The notes below the pieces were generated by a model. The model saw only the letters and a program-made list of their open reading frames with translations. It was not told the DNA's origin and ran no database searches. A program made the translations under genes and the position numbers. This document shows positions 33,689 to 42,453 of a stretch of DNA of 64,000 nucleotides, one piece after another. Position 1 is the first letter of the stretch; the number at the start of each line of letters is the position of its first letter. The DNA comes from Streptomyces sp. A3M-1-3 (GTDB lineage: Bacteria; Actinomycetota; Actinomycetes; Streptomycetales; Streptomycetaceae): NCBI RefSeq assembly GCF_024213665.1, contig NZ_JANAVP010000015.1, positions 1-64,000 of the forward strand. Reading direction: 5' to 3'.

Positions 33689-34015
33689 TCAGCGTTCCAG
33701 GGAGCGCTTCAGTTCGGCCTTGTTCATCGAGGAGCGGCCGTGGACATTGCGGCGCTGGGCCTCGGCGTACAGCTGGTCGTAGGTCGGCCCCTGCGAGCCC
33801 TTGTGGGAGCGCTCACCGCCGCGCTGGGACGAGGACTTGGGGTCCTGCGTGGAACTCTTGCTCGCCGTGCGGGACTCGCCGGAGCGGGCGCGTTCCTTGT
33901 TCACCGTGCGGGCGGCGATCTCCTCGGCGCGCTTCTTGCTCTCCCCGCGCTCCTCCGCGCTTTCCTTGATGTGTTCGTACTGACGTTCCCGCTTGGGGCC
34001 TGAACCGCGAGGCAT
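33689..34015 (-). CDS. Plasmid-stabilisation-like protein with Rho_N-type motif
   Basis: The 108-residue basic protein has a helical, highly charged N-terminal half (KRERQYEHIKESAEERGESK). The C-terminal motif is YDQLYAEAQRRNVHGRSSMN then KAELKRSLER, a short SAP/Rho_N-like helix-extended-helix module that can bind nucleic acid. Proteins of this design are widely annotated as plasmid stabilisation proteins in Streptomyces chromosomes, with no demonstrated role. Expression in stress regulons is typical, but the promoter here is not obvious. Confidence 0.75.
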   Translation of the reverse strand: MPRGSGPKRERQYEHIKESAEERGESKKRAEEIAARTVNKERARSGESRTASKSSTQDPKSSSQRGGERSHKGSQGPTYDQLYAEAQRRNVHGRSSMNKAELKRSLER

Positions 34016-34114
34016 GATGACTCCGTTTCTGAGGTCGTATGTGGCGGGGGCGCTTCCCGTCTACCCTGCGCCGCACGACATACCCGCGCAAACGGGGCGC
34101 CGGGTGCGTACGGT

Positions 34115-35373
34115 TCAGGGCCGCCGGGACAGCACGAATCCGCTGCTCGGGCGGGTGGGCATCCGGCGCAGGGGGATCGTCAGATCCTGCTCGGGAACGG
34201 TGTAGTCCAGCCGGGCAAGTTCCGTGGAAAGGGTGGAGAGCAGTGCGACGGTGAGATCCTCGCCGGGGCACCGGTGTCCGTCGTACGCGTCGCCACCGCC
34301 CTGGGGGATGAGCTCGTCGCGGTACGGCGGCCGGCCGGCGAAGCGACGGGGGTCGAAACTGTAGGGCGCGCTCCACAGTTCGGGGTCGTGGTTGTGCCCG
34401 TCCAGCAGCACCATCGTGCCGCGGGGAATCCGTTCGCCGTGCCAGTACAGGTCGTCGGCCGCCAGGCCGACCACGAACGGGGCGAACGGATAGAAGCGGC
34501 GGACCTCGTGGGCGAACGCGTCCGCGTACCCGGATTCGTCCTTGCGGAGCTGCTCGCGGTGATCGGGCCACCGGTGCAGCGCGTGCGCGGCGAAGGTGAC
34601 GAACCAGGCGATCCCCACGGTGGGGCGGACGATGTTGAGGATTTCGACGGCGGCCGTGTGGGCGTCGAGCGCCCGTCGGTGTCGCGGTGCCACGCCACCG
34701 TCTCCAGCGCCGAGCCGGCGGGACGGTCGGCGCCCGCCGGGCCGGTCGTGCTCGCCGGGCCGGCCTCCTGGGCCGCACCGCCGCGGGTCCGTACGACCAG
34801 GCCCGCAAGCGCTTCTTCCTGCCGGGCACGGGTCCGGCGGGCCCGCCAGTGCCGGGCCCCGGCGTGGCGAAACCGTCGACCATGGCGAGGGTGTCCTGGG
34901 CCATCTGCCGCGCTCCTTCGTCGGAGAGAGGGATGCCCGCCCGCCCGCAGACGGCGCGCGTAGCACCAGGGCGCTCTCGTCGAACAGGACCACCTCCCGG
35001 CCGTGCCACTCGCCGAGGGCGTGCTGCCACTCCTTCCTGGTCCGTTCCACGAGCGCGGCGGCACCGCCCGAATCCGTGAGCAGCGACATGAACATGGCCT
35101 TGCGCACCCGGTGCACCTCGCCGTCGAGGGTGTGTACCGCACCGCGGCCGAAGAGGGTGTCCAGTACCGGGCCGGGCCGGGCAGCGCCGAGCGGCGCCGC
35201 ACATGATGCTCGTCGTAGAAGAACTCGACCGCCTCCGGGCCGTGCACCGCGATCGCACGCCGCCCCATCAGCCGGGTGCGGACCGGTGCGCCGTCACTGC
35301 GACGCCGCCGGTCGGGCAGCCAGGCGTAGCCGTTGACGAGCAGGGCCGCGGTGCTGTCCGTCACATGGGGCAT
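34115..35373 (-). pseudogene. CYP152-type cytochrome P450, four frameshifts
   Basis: Reading through three frames reconstructs a fatty-acid peroxygenase-type P450. The N-terminus MPHVTDSTAALLVNGYAWLP is followed by GRRAIAVHGPEAVEFFYDE. FGRGAVHTLDGEVHRVRKAM then comes in a second frame, the I-helix-preceding part LSDEGARQMAQDTLAMVDG in a third, and a fourth stretch ends ALETVAWHRDTDG. The C-terminal third holds NIVRPTVGIAWFVTFAA and the CYP152 heme loop QGGGDAYDGHRCPGEDLTV in one frame. All four shifts go the same way, each equal to one lost base. CYP152 enzymes use hydrogen peroxide to hydroxylate or decarboxylate fatty acids. Confidence 0.85.
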
Positions 35374-35428
35374 ACCCCGCCGGCACCCCTGTGGCGCTGA
35401 CGCACACACGGCCGGCGCCGTCCCCGGG

Positions 35429-36640
35429 TCAGGCCGCGCTGGTGGCGGCTGCCAGGTGGTCGACCACGTCCCGCAGGCCGCCCCTGCGGCGGTAGACGGC
35501 CCGCTGCCGGTCGGCGCCGCTGCCGATGCGGCGCCGACGGGCGAGGAGTTCGCGTACGAGCTCCAGGTCACCGGCCGCCACCAGCCCCGGCGTAGCGCGC
35601 TCGACCAGGGCGTTCACCAGCTCGTGGACGGGCACGTGCCGTCCGGTGAGCGCGTCGAGGCACGGCCCCTCGGTGCCGTACCGGGCCGCGTGCCAGTGCG
35701 CCGCGTGCAGACGGGTGACCGGGATGTCCGGCGGAGGTCCGCCGCCGCCGCGCGCTTCGGCCAGCAGCGTCGCGGCCAGGCCACGGACCAGCGCGGCGTA
35801 GAGCACGGTGGTGTCCAAATCCGCGTTGACGTCCGCGACGCGCACTTCGAGCGTCGGTACGTGCTCGGACGGGCGTGCGAACCAGTAGATCATCCGGCGG
35901 TCGAGCAGAATCCCGGAGGACACGAGCGCTTCGGCGGTCTCCTCGTACCCGGCCGCGTCCAGGAGCGGCGGGGGCTCCGCCGTCGGCCAGCGGCCGAACT
36001 CCACCGAGCGCCAGCTGCCGTACCCCGTGTCGTGCCCGCCGGAAAAGGGCGAGTTGACCACGAGCGCCTGGAGCACCGGAAGCCACGGGCGCAGATGGTT
36101 CGCCAGCAACAGCGCCTGGGCGCGGTCGGCGGTGCCGATGTGCACGTGGCAGCCGCAGGTCACCCCGCCGCTGCCGTCCACGAGGGCGCCGCACAGAGCC
36201 GCCATCCGCCGGTAGCGCGAGGTGTCCGTGACCGGGAGCGGCTCCGGCGGGGGCACCACGGCCGTGCCGGAAGCGATCAGCAGGCTGTCCGCCTCCCGGG
36301 CCGCCTGTGCCGCGATGGCCCGCAGCCCGGCCAGCTGGCCGCGCAGATCGGCACACGAGGTGGTCGGGAGCGTACAGACCTCCACCTGGGCGCGGTAGAA
36401 CTCGGCCTGGACCTGGTCACCCAGTACCCGCGAGGCGGCCTCGATCACCTGCGCCGCACGGGCCACCGGGGCCCGACTGCGGCTGTCGACGAGCAGGAAC
36501 TCCTCCTCCACTCCCATCGTCGGTACGAGAATCTCGCCACCGGCGACCGTGGTCGGCACCGATCCGGGCCCGGGCTGCGGCTCCGGCTCGGGCCGGAGGC
36601 CTTCGCGCGTGTACGGCTCGACAGCGGTCATGCGGCGCAT
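35429..36640 (-). CDS. YbdK-type carboxylate-amine ligase (GCS2 family), copy 2
   Basis: The 403-residue protein has the family motifs MGVEEEFLLVDSRSRAP, VTCGCHVHIGTADRAQ, HDTGYGSWRS and MIYWFARPSEHVPTLEVRVA. It is clearly homologous to the product of 26563-27702 but distant, so the pair is an old duplication rather than a recent one. It lies 55 bases upstream of the broken P450 on the same strand and was probably co-transcribed with it. Substrate is unknown. Either ATG at 36640 or the one three codons later could be the start. Confidence 0.87.
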   Translation of the reverse strand: MRRMTAVEPYTREGLRPEPEPQPGPGSVPTTVAGGEILVPTMGVEEEFLLVDSRSRAPVARAAQVIEAASRVLGDQVQAEFYRAQVEVCTLPTTSCADLRGQLAGLRAIAAQAAREADSLLIASGTAVVPPPEPLPVTDTSRYRRMAALCGALVDGSGGVTCGCHVHIGTADRAQALLLANHLRPWLPVLQALVVNSPFSGGHDTGYGSWRSVEFGRWPTAEPPPLLDAAGYEETAEALVSSGILLDRRMIYWFARPSEHVPTLEVRVADVNADLDTTVLYAALVRGLAATLLAEARGGGGPPPDIPVTRLHAAHWHAARYGTEGPCLDALTGRHVPVHELVNALVERATPGLVAAGDLELVRELLARRRRIGSGADRQRAVYRRRGGLRDVVDHLAAATSAA

Positions 36641-36652
36641 CTACCCCATGCC

Positions 36653-36850
36653 TCACCAGGGAACCTTCCACGCCTCGATCCGTGCCGCGATCATTCGACC
36701 ACCAGTTCGCACAGCAGCTGCTGTGCCTCGGCCGGCAGGCCGCCGAGCGATGTGCGCGAAAACGGCCATCTGCTGGAGCCCCGACCGCAGGGAGCCGTAG
36801 ACCGTGCTCTGCACCAGGACGACCGCCGCCCACGGGGCCATCAGGGCCAT
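36653..36850 (-). pseudogene. Possible FUSC/ArAE membrane protein fragment
   Basis: About 33 codons read ALMAPWAAVVLVQSTVYGSL then RSGLQQMAVF. They resemble the third and fourth helix region of the FUSC-type exporter at 31635-32873 (APLTALLVVQVTLYSTLTTG). Homology ends at about 36750 and the remaining codons look random. It abuts the 3' end of the broken SDR. I read it as a stub left by a deletion, with modest confidence because the match is short. Confidence 0.35.
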
Positions 36851-37715
36851 CGGGCGCGTCCCACCGCCACCCCGTCACCGCCCAGGCGGGCAGGGCGGTC
36901 CCCGGCGGCCTTGGGGGACTGCGTGGTCAGGTCGCGCTCGGGGCCGGCGCTCGTCAGGGCTCGCCGCAGGGGCGTCCAGCCGGTGGCGTTGACGATCTCC
37001 GCGGTGATGTAGCCCGCCTGCGGTGAGGCGAGGCAGACGTAGGCGGGCGTCATCTCGGCCGGCTGGGCGGGGCGCCCCAGGGGAGACTGCTTTCCGAACT
37101 CGACTGTGTCCGGCATCGTCGCGGGGATCAGCGGCGTCCAGACCGGGCCTGGCGCGACCGCGTTGACGCGGATACCGTCGCGCGCCGCCATCTGCGCCAG
37201 CCCCTGCGTGCAGGTGACGATGGCGCCCTTCGTCATCGCGTGGTCGAGCAGGTGGGGGCTCGGGCTTGTACGCCTGTACGGACGTGGAGTTGATGATGCT
37301 GCCGCCCATCGGGATGTGCGGCAGCACCTTCTTCGACAGCCAGAACATGCCGTAGAGGTTCGTGCGCGTGACCCGGTCGAACTGCTACGTGGTGAACGCG
37401 CCGATGCCGTCCGGCTGCGGGATGTCGCAGGGCACGGCGACGGCTTTCCGGCCCGCTTCATCGACCAGCCGCGCTGTCCTGCGGGCGTCGCCCTCTTCCG
37501 GCGCCAGATACATGAAACAGCACGTCCGCGCCCTCGCGGGCGAAGGCCAGGGACATCCCCCGGCCGATGCCCTCCAGGAGTCCACTGCCGCGGTAGGACT
37601 CCTCGCCGTGGTCGGGCGGCTGGTGCCACTGCGACAACCCTCGCGTTCCCGGAAGCCGACGGACAAACCATGGGGCGGGCGCGTACGAGCCGGGCGTGAC
37701 TCGATGGGGGATCAT
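36841..37715 (-). pseudogene. SDR oxidoreductase, multiply broken
   Basis: The pieces match a long-form SDR of the general-stress type. PPDHGEESYRGSGLLEG is followed immediately by IGRGMSLAFAREGADVLF, so most of the TGGDSGIG cofactor motif is deleted. After a one-base shift comes EEGDARRTARLVDEAGRKAV, then a deletion of about 30 residues. A TAG at 37385-37387 replaces a Glu in T-E-QFDRVTRTNLYGMFW. One extra C in a C run near 37265 shifts SPHLLDHAMTKGAIVTCTQG (the catalytic YxxxK now HxxxK) into another frame. The C-terminus extends beyond the normal ITAEIVNATG end. It is not functional. Confidence 0.85.
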
Positions 37716-37792
37716 TTAGTGCGAAAAGGGTACGCGGATTGCTGCCGGTCCCGCTCGGCCCGGCGGTCGGGACGCAGAGCAACGGAGACCAT

Positions 37793-38410
37793 GTGAAGAC
37801 CTACTCCGAAGGCACCACCCCACACGGCGAGGGCCCCCTGCCCGCGGATCACACTCAGGCCATCCTCGAGACGACCAAACGGGTGGCGAGCCTGCTCAAG
37901 ACGTCGGGGTGCCCCTTCGCGCTCGCCGGCAGCGTCGCCGCGTACGCGCACGGCGTGCCGGCGAACCTCCAGCACGACACCGATTTCGCCGTCAGACGCG
38001 AGGACGCGGTAGAGGTCGTGCGGACCCTCGAGCAGGCCGGTGTCGAGATCCGGCATCCGCCGGAGGACTGGCTGATCAAGGCCAGGTGGGGCGGCGAGGA
38101 GATCGACCTGATCTTCGAGCTGGCTCACCGGCCGGTCACCTCCGAGCTGCTCGGACGGGCGCGGATGCTTCCGGTGGACTCGGTGCACATGCCGGTGCTG
38201 GCACCGGACGACCTGCTGGGGAGCCTCCTGTACGCCCTGTCCGAGCACCACTGCGACTTCGGAGCCCTGCTCCCCATCGCCCGGACCCTGCGGGAGCGCA
38301 TCGACTGGGACCACCTGCGCCGGGAGCACCGGGATTCACCGATGCCCGACGCCTTCCTCTATCTGCTTGAACGTCTCGGCGTGATCGACCGGCAGGAGGA
38401 ACGCTCATGA
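37793..38410 (+). CDS. Nucleotidyltransferase-fold protein
   Basis: The 205-residue protein contains FALAGSVAAYAHGV followed by the acidic pair in HDTDFAVRRED. These are the G-S and DxD elements of a minimal nucleotidyltransferase fold, and EIDLIFEL supplies a third acid. Such stand-alone proteins are often of unknown substrate. The GTG at 37793 is used because the ATG two bases earlier is followed at once by a stop. Its stop overlaps the BON gene start (ATGA), making a three-gene operon with the BON protein and the metallophosphoesterase. Confidence 0.78.
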   Translation: MKTYSEGTTPHGEGPLPADHTQAILETTKRVASLLKTSGCPFALAGSVAAYAHGVPANLQHDTDFAVRREDAVEVVRTLEQAGVEIRHPPEDWLIKARWGGEEIDLIFELAHRPVTSELLGRARMLPVDSVHMPVLAPDDLLGSLLYALSEHHCDFGALLPIARTLRERIDWDHLRREHRDSPMPDAFLYLLERLGVIDRQEERS

Positions 38411-38661
38411 CACAGGGGGAGAACACCGAGTACCGCATCGCCCACCTGCTGGAGAAGCTGGCGAGCGAGGACATCGCCGAACTCGGGGTACGCATCGAGA
38501 TGCGCGGCGGATCGGTCCTGCTCTCCGGCAGCGTGTCCACAATGGCCTGCCGGGATGAGATCCTCCGCATCGCTGAAGCCGAACTGACCGGGCTGCCCGT
38601 CCTGGACGACTTGACGGTGGCCCACTCCAATGCCCCCGACGGCCCCGAGGAGCTGGCGTGA
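38407..38661 (+). CDS. BON-domain protein
   Basis: The 84-residue product is a single BON domain: EYRIAHLLEKLASEDIAELG, the central IEMRGGSVLLSGSVSTM, and RIAEAELTGLPVLDDLTV. BON domains bind phospholipid or act as adaptors, usually outside the membrane in Gram-negatives. Here there is no signal peptide, so it is probably cytosolic. It overlaps both neighbours (ATGA before, GTGA after), so the three proteins are made in a coupled manner and may act together. Confidence 0.85.
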   Translation: MTQGENTEYRIAHLLEKLASEDIAELGVRIEMRGGSVLLSGSVSTMACRDEILRIAEAELTGLPVLDDLTVAHSNAPDGPEELA

Positions 38662-39431
38662 TCCGTGTGGCAGCTGTAGGCGACATTCATCTGGGCAAGG
38701 ACAGCAAGGGCCTGCTCCGGCCCGCCTTCGACACCCTGGCGAACCATGCCGACGTACTCCTGCTCGCGGGCGACCTCACACGCCATGGCACGGTGGAGGA
38801 AGCGAGAGTGGTCGCCGGGGAAGTGGCGGGCCTGCCGGTGCCGGTGGTCGGCGTCCTGGGCAACCACGACTACCAGAGCGATCAGGAGGAGGCGGTCACG
38901 GCCGTGCTCACCGATGTCGGCGTGACCGTACTCGAAGGCGAGGGCGCCCAGTTCGACATCGGCGGCACCATGCTCGGCGTCGCCGGCACCAAGGGATTCG
39001 GCGGCGGCTTCGCCGGGCGCAGCGCGGGCGAGTTCGGTGAGCCGGAGATGAAGGCGTTCGTCCGCTACACCCGCCGCTGCGCGGACAGCCTCCGCCGCTC
39101 CCTGGAGGAGCTGGCGGCGGGCGGCTGCGACGTACGCATCGCCCTGACGCACTTCTCGCCGGTGCCGGACACACTGGCCGGGGAGCCGCTGGAGATCTAC
39201 CCGTTCCTCGGCAGCTATCTGCTCGCCGAGGCCATGGACACGGCCGGCGCGGACCTGGCCGTGCACGGTCACGCCCACCTGGGCACCGAGCACGGCATGA
39301 CCGTCGGTGGGGTACGCGTACGCAACGTCGCCCAGCCGGTGATCGACCGGGCCTTCGCGGTGTACCACCTTCACGTCAAGGGCCAGGATCCCGCCCAGCC
39401 GACTGTGCACTCCGTCCCGGCCGGCATCTGA
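38658..39431 (+). CDS. Calcineurin-like metallophosphoesterase
   Basis: The 257-residue protein has the full set of dimetal phosphoesterase motifs: GDIHLGK, LAGDLTRHG, GNHD, the later THFSP and the final GHAHLGT. It will hydrolyse a phosphomonoester or diester. The substrate is not evident. It starts with GTG inside the stop of the BON gene. Its stop at 39431 faces the convergent SpoIIE-type gene, whose frame remains open across it. Confidence 0.9.
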   Translation: MIRVAAVGDIHLGKDSKGLLRPAFDTLANHADVLLLAGDLTRHGTVEEARVVAGEVAGLPVPVVGVLGNHDYQSDQEEAVTAVLTDVGVTVLEGEGAQFDIGGTMLGVAGTKGFGGGFAGRSAGEFGEPEMKAFVRYTRRCADSLRRSLEELAAGGCDVRIALTHFSPVPDTLAGEPLEIYPFLGSYLLAEAMDTAGADLAVHGHAHLGTEHGMTVGGVRVRNVAQPVIDRAFAVYHLHVKGQDPAQPTVHSVPAGI

Positions 39432-40985
39432 GCACGGCACCCACCGCGGCGCTCCGGGACCCTCGAGGAGCTGTTCGGTCCAGATGGTCTTGCCCGAGGC
39501 GGTGTACCTGCTGCCCCAGCGGTGCGTGACCTGAGCGACCAGGAACAGGCCCCGGCCGCCCTCGTCGGTGAGTCGCGCCCGGCGCAGATGGGGCTGGGTC
39601 CGCCCGGGGTCGGACACCTCGCAGATGAGCCGCTGGTCCTTGATCAGCCGTAGACCGACCGGACCTCCCGCGTAGCGAATGGCGTTGGTGACCAGCTCGC
39701 TGACGATGAGTTCGGTACTGAAGACCAGGTCCTGGAGGTCCCACGCGGCCAGCTGCTCGGCGACCAGGAAACGCGCGCGGGCCACGTGGCTGGGGTCGGG
39801 TGGCAGCTCCCAGGCGGCGGTGCTCCCCGCGGGCAGGGCGCGTACCCGGGCCAGGAGGATGGCCAGGTCGTCCGTTCTGCGCTCCGGCATGCCCGCCAGG
39901 ATGCGCTGTCCGATTTCGGTGACCGGCTGCCCGCTCGCGCTCCCCTGCCCCACGGACTCGCGCACCCGCCGCAGCCCCTTCTCGGAGCATCCGGGCGCCT
40001 CTTCGCCGATCAGTGCCCCGCTGCAGAAGGCCGGCAGGTCATCGGGCTCCAGGTACAACTCCACCGGCTCGGACGGGACTCCGCCCGTGCCCAGGGCCGG
40101 GCCGAGGACGAGCTCCAGGTCCGCTGCCCGGCCCCGCCCCTTGGCGGCGAACAGGGGAGCGGGGTGCCCCGCGGAGGCGATCAGGCACTGGCGGCTGACC
40201 GGGTCGTAGGTGGCGTACAGGCAGGTGGCACCGACGAGGGCGCTGTCCGGGGCAGGGCCGTTGCCGCGCCGCTGCTCGCTCTCGGCGAAGCGCACGACCA
40301 GGTCGTCCAGATGACTGAGCAGCTCGTCGGGGGCCGGGTCCAGGTCGGCCAGCGTCTCCACGGCCGCTCTGAGCCGCCCCATCGTGGCGGTGGCGTTCAG
40401 CCCGTCCGGCGACCTTGCCCATCACGAAGGCGACCCGCGTGGAAGACAGCCCGATGACGTCGAACCAGCTTCCGCCGATCCCCGCCGTGGTGCTGGCCGG
40501 CACATAGATTCCGGAGGTCTCGGCGGCGCTGGCGTCGACCGCGGGCCGGGGCAGCAGGCCGCGCTGCAGCGCCTCCGTCGTACGGCACTCCTTGTCGTCG
40601 GCGAGCAGCACACGGAGGTGGGTCAGGTCCTCGAGGAAGGCAGCCGATCCGGCGCGCAGGTGCTCGCTCTCCACGCTCTTGGTACGGATCGTGACGCCGA
40701 GTTCGTGGACTTCGGTGGGCCACGGACCGTCGGCGGAGGCGACGGCGACGCGGCGCAGCGGTGCCCCGGTGAAGAAGTAGTCGGCCGACTCGTCTCCCAG
40801 GAGCACGGACTCGTTGACGTCGGCCGCGGCCAGGTCGGCGAAGGCGGGGACAAGCACGTCGACCAGTTCCTGGGCGATGCGCGTGATGTCCAGCGAGCCG
40901 CCGATGCGGGCCGCTGCGGCGTGGACCAGGTCGAGTCGCTGCTGCGCACGCGAGTCGGCCGCCGTGCCGCCTGGGGACGGCTCGG
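39432..40985 (-). pseudogene. GAF-SpoIIE-HATPase phosphatase, 5'-truncated and frameshifted
   Basis: Coding begins abruptly at about 40985 with RLDLVHAAAARIGGSLDITR, inside a GAF domain. It continues through TTAGIGGSWFDVIGLSSTRV and FVMGKVAG of the PP2C/SpoIIE domain. Near 40400 the frame shifts and resumes as NATATMGRLRAAVETLADLD, SAGHPAPLF and ERRTDDLAILLAR. A C-terminal ATPase domain follows (ELIVSELVTNAIRYAGG, GGRGLFLVAQVTHRWG). No start codon remains, and the 5' end meets the 5' end of the VOC gene. The frame runs on past the expected end into the neighbouring gene with no stop. Such proteins dephosphorylate STAS antagonists in partner-switching sigma control. Confidence 0.8.
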
Positions 40986-40987
40986 CG

Positions 40988-41407
40988 GTGAACCACTACA
41001 CCGCCATCTTCGACGACGCACGCGTGCTGGATGTGCATCGCTACAGCGACGCGGGACCCGGGGAGCCGGGATCGGTCATGACCATCACCTTCGAACTCGC
41101 GGGACAGGAGTTCATCGCACTGAACGGCGGGCCGCAGTTCCCGTTCACCGAGGCCGTCTCGCTCTCCGTGGACTGCGCCTCGCAGGAAGAGGTGGACCGG
41201 TTCTGGATGAGGCTCACCGACGGCGGCGAAGAAGGGCCGTGCGGATGGCTGAAGGACAAGTTCGGCCTGTCCTGGCAGATCGTCCCGAGAAAGCTGACCG
41301 AGCTGTTGGGCGATCCCGACCCGGTCAAGTCCCAGCGGGTGATGGAGGCTCTGTTCGGGATGAAGAAGATCAACATTCAGAGCCTGATGGACGCCGCCGA
41401 GCAGTGA
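40988..41407 (+). CDS. VOC/PhnB-like protein, lacking its N-terminus
   Basis: The sequence VNHYTAIFDDARVLDVHRYS onwards (139 residues) is a vicinal-oxygen-chelate fold protein of the PhnB/YjdN type. It has ELAGQEFIALNGGPQFPF, EEGPCGWLKDKFGLSWQIVP and a final MKKINIQSL. Related proteins start about 20 residues earlier with a strand such as IxPCLWFDGxAEEA, which is absent. The GTG at 40988 may be a fortuitous start. The missing part ends exactly where the divergent SpoIIE gene also loses its start, so one deletion probably removed both. A fold without its first strand is doubtful. Confidence 0.7.
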   Translation: MNHYTAIFDDARVLDVHRYSDAGPGEPGSVMTITFELAGQEFIALNGGPQFPFTEAVSLSVDCASQEEVDRFWMRLTDGGEEGPCGWLKDKFGLSWQIVPRKLTELLGDPDPVKSQRVMEALFGMKKINIQSLMDAAEQ

Positions 41408-41462
41408 TCCCCGTCTGTCTCCGTCGCCGGGTTCACGCCAATGATGGCGACCCCCCTTCACT

Positions 41463-41478
41463 AGAGGTATAGACCACT
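41463..41478. promoter_or_regulatory. dre-like GntR/HutC operator
   Basis: The 16 bases AGAGGTATAGACCACT match 13 of 16 positions of the DasR-responsive element ACTGGTCTAGACCACT. The site lies 46 bases upstream of a GntR/UTRA regulator gene. The flanking sequence contains further TAGAC elements (CTAGAGG and GCTAGACAGG). Autoregulation by the adjacent regulator, or control by DasR-like proteins sensing amino sugars, is the natural reading. Confidence 0.6.
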
Positions 41479-41523
41479 GCTAGACAGGGGTGGTCGCGCT
41501 ACACAACCGGAGGGACACCGAAA

Positions 41524-42312
41524 GTGACAGCGATGGAAGATGCGCCCGGTCACCAGGACGACTCCCGCACGCAGGCCCTTCGCTACGCGGGCGTCGCCGA
41601 CGCGATCCGTACGGCCGTCAACAGCGGCAGCATGACCCCCGGAACGCGCCTGCCCGCCGAACGCGAGCTGGCGCGGCAGCACGCCGTCCACCGCCAGACA
41701 GTGCGTCAGGCGTTGCAACTCCTGCGGGAAGAAGGCCTGGTGAGTACGGACCGGAGGGGAACCGTGGTGCGACGCCCCGGCTCCCGCGCCGAGCTGCTGC
41801 AGGCACCCTCGGAGGTACTCTTCCCCCTCGGCGCCCTCACGGCCGGCTCCCACAACCGGATCACCACCCGGCTGAGCTGGGAGCCCGTTCCCGCCGCCTA
41901 CGCGGCCCAGTTGGGCAGCACACCGGCAGCCCGCACCCTGGTCCACCACTACCGCGCCGTCTCGTCCACCGGCGACGTCACCCTGCACGCCGTCAGCTAC
42001 CTGTCCCCCACCGCGGTCACCGAGATACCGCTGCTGTCCCGCTACCGGCGCCATCTGCCCCACCACTCCCATAGCGATCTCCGGCGTCTCTACCAGTGGA
42101 TGGCCGACGCCGGGATGGCCCTGGAACACAGCGAAGCCCTTACGCTCGCCGCTCCACAGGGCGCCGGACCGGCGGCGCCACGCGTCCGGATTCAGCGGCA
42201 CGTACGCGACCAGTACCACCGCACCCTGGAGATCAGCCGGATCACCCCTGCCGGCGGCGACCTGACCTATCGCTTCACCGCGCCGGCCAAGCCCGCGTTC
42301 CAGCCGGCGTAG
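41524..42312 (+). CDS. GntR/HutC-type transcriptional regulator (UTRA domain)
   Basis: The 262-residue protein has an N-terminal winged helix (VADAIRTAVNSGSMTPGTRL, PAERELARQHAVHRQTVRQA, LLREEGLV). A C-terminal UTRA-type ligand domain follows (LVHHYRAVSSTGDVTLHAVS onward). The HTH sequence PAERELA is diagnostic of GntR proteins. The GTG start follows CCGGAGGGA. Ligands of this subgroup are small sugars, amino acids or fatty acids. A dre-like site in its promoter suggests autoregulation. No obvious target operon sits next to it. Confidence 0.87.
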   Translation: MTAMEDAPGHQDDSRTQALRYAGVADAIRTAVNSGSMTPGTRLPAERELARQHAVHRQTVRQALQLLREEGLVSTDRRGTVVRRPGSRAELLQAPSEVLFPLGALTAGSHNRITTRLSWEPVPAAYAAQLGSTPAARTLVHHYRAVSSTGDVTLHAVSYLSPTAVTEIPLLSRYRRHLPHHSHSDLRRLYQWMADAGMALEHSEALTLAAPQGAGPAAPRVRIQRHVRDQYHRTLEISRITPAGGDLTYRFTAPAKPAFQPA

Positions 42313-42402
42313 CGGCAGCCGCCGTCGCTGCCTCCGCTCTCAGTCAGGCCGGCGAGCAGCGGCAGGCCGGAGATACCCGCCCGCCGCCGTGCCGCGGGAA
42401 AG

Positions 42403-42443
42403 GCGCAGGGCCCGCACCCCGGATCGGGGTGCGGGCCCTGCGC
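42403..42443. terminator. Long perfect hairpin, probable bidirectional terminator
   Basis: The arms GCGCAGGGCCCGCACCCC and GGGGTGCGGGCCCTGCGC form an 18-bp perfect stem around a five-base loop (GGATC). A CTTTC run follows on the plus strand, and CCTTTCCC is present on the minus strand. It separates the GntR gene and the convergent cold-shock gene and can serve both. Confidence 0.85.
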
Positions 42444-42453
42444 TTTCGAGTCC

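Noticed and set aside
38136..39431. Apparent 430-codon extension of the SpoIIE-type gene
   Set aside because: This part is antisense to the metallophosphoesterase and nucleotidyltransferase genes. It stays open only because the normal stop of the phosphatase gene seems lost.
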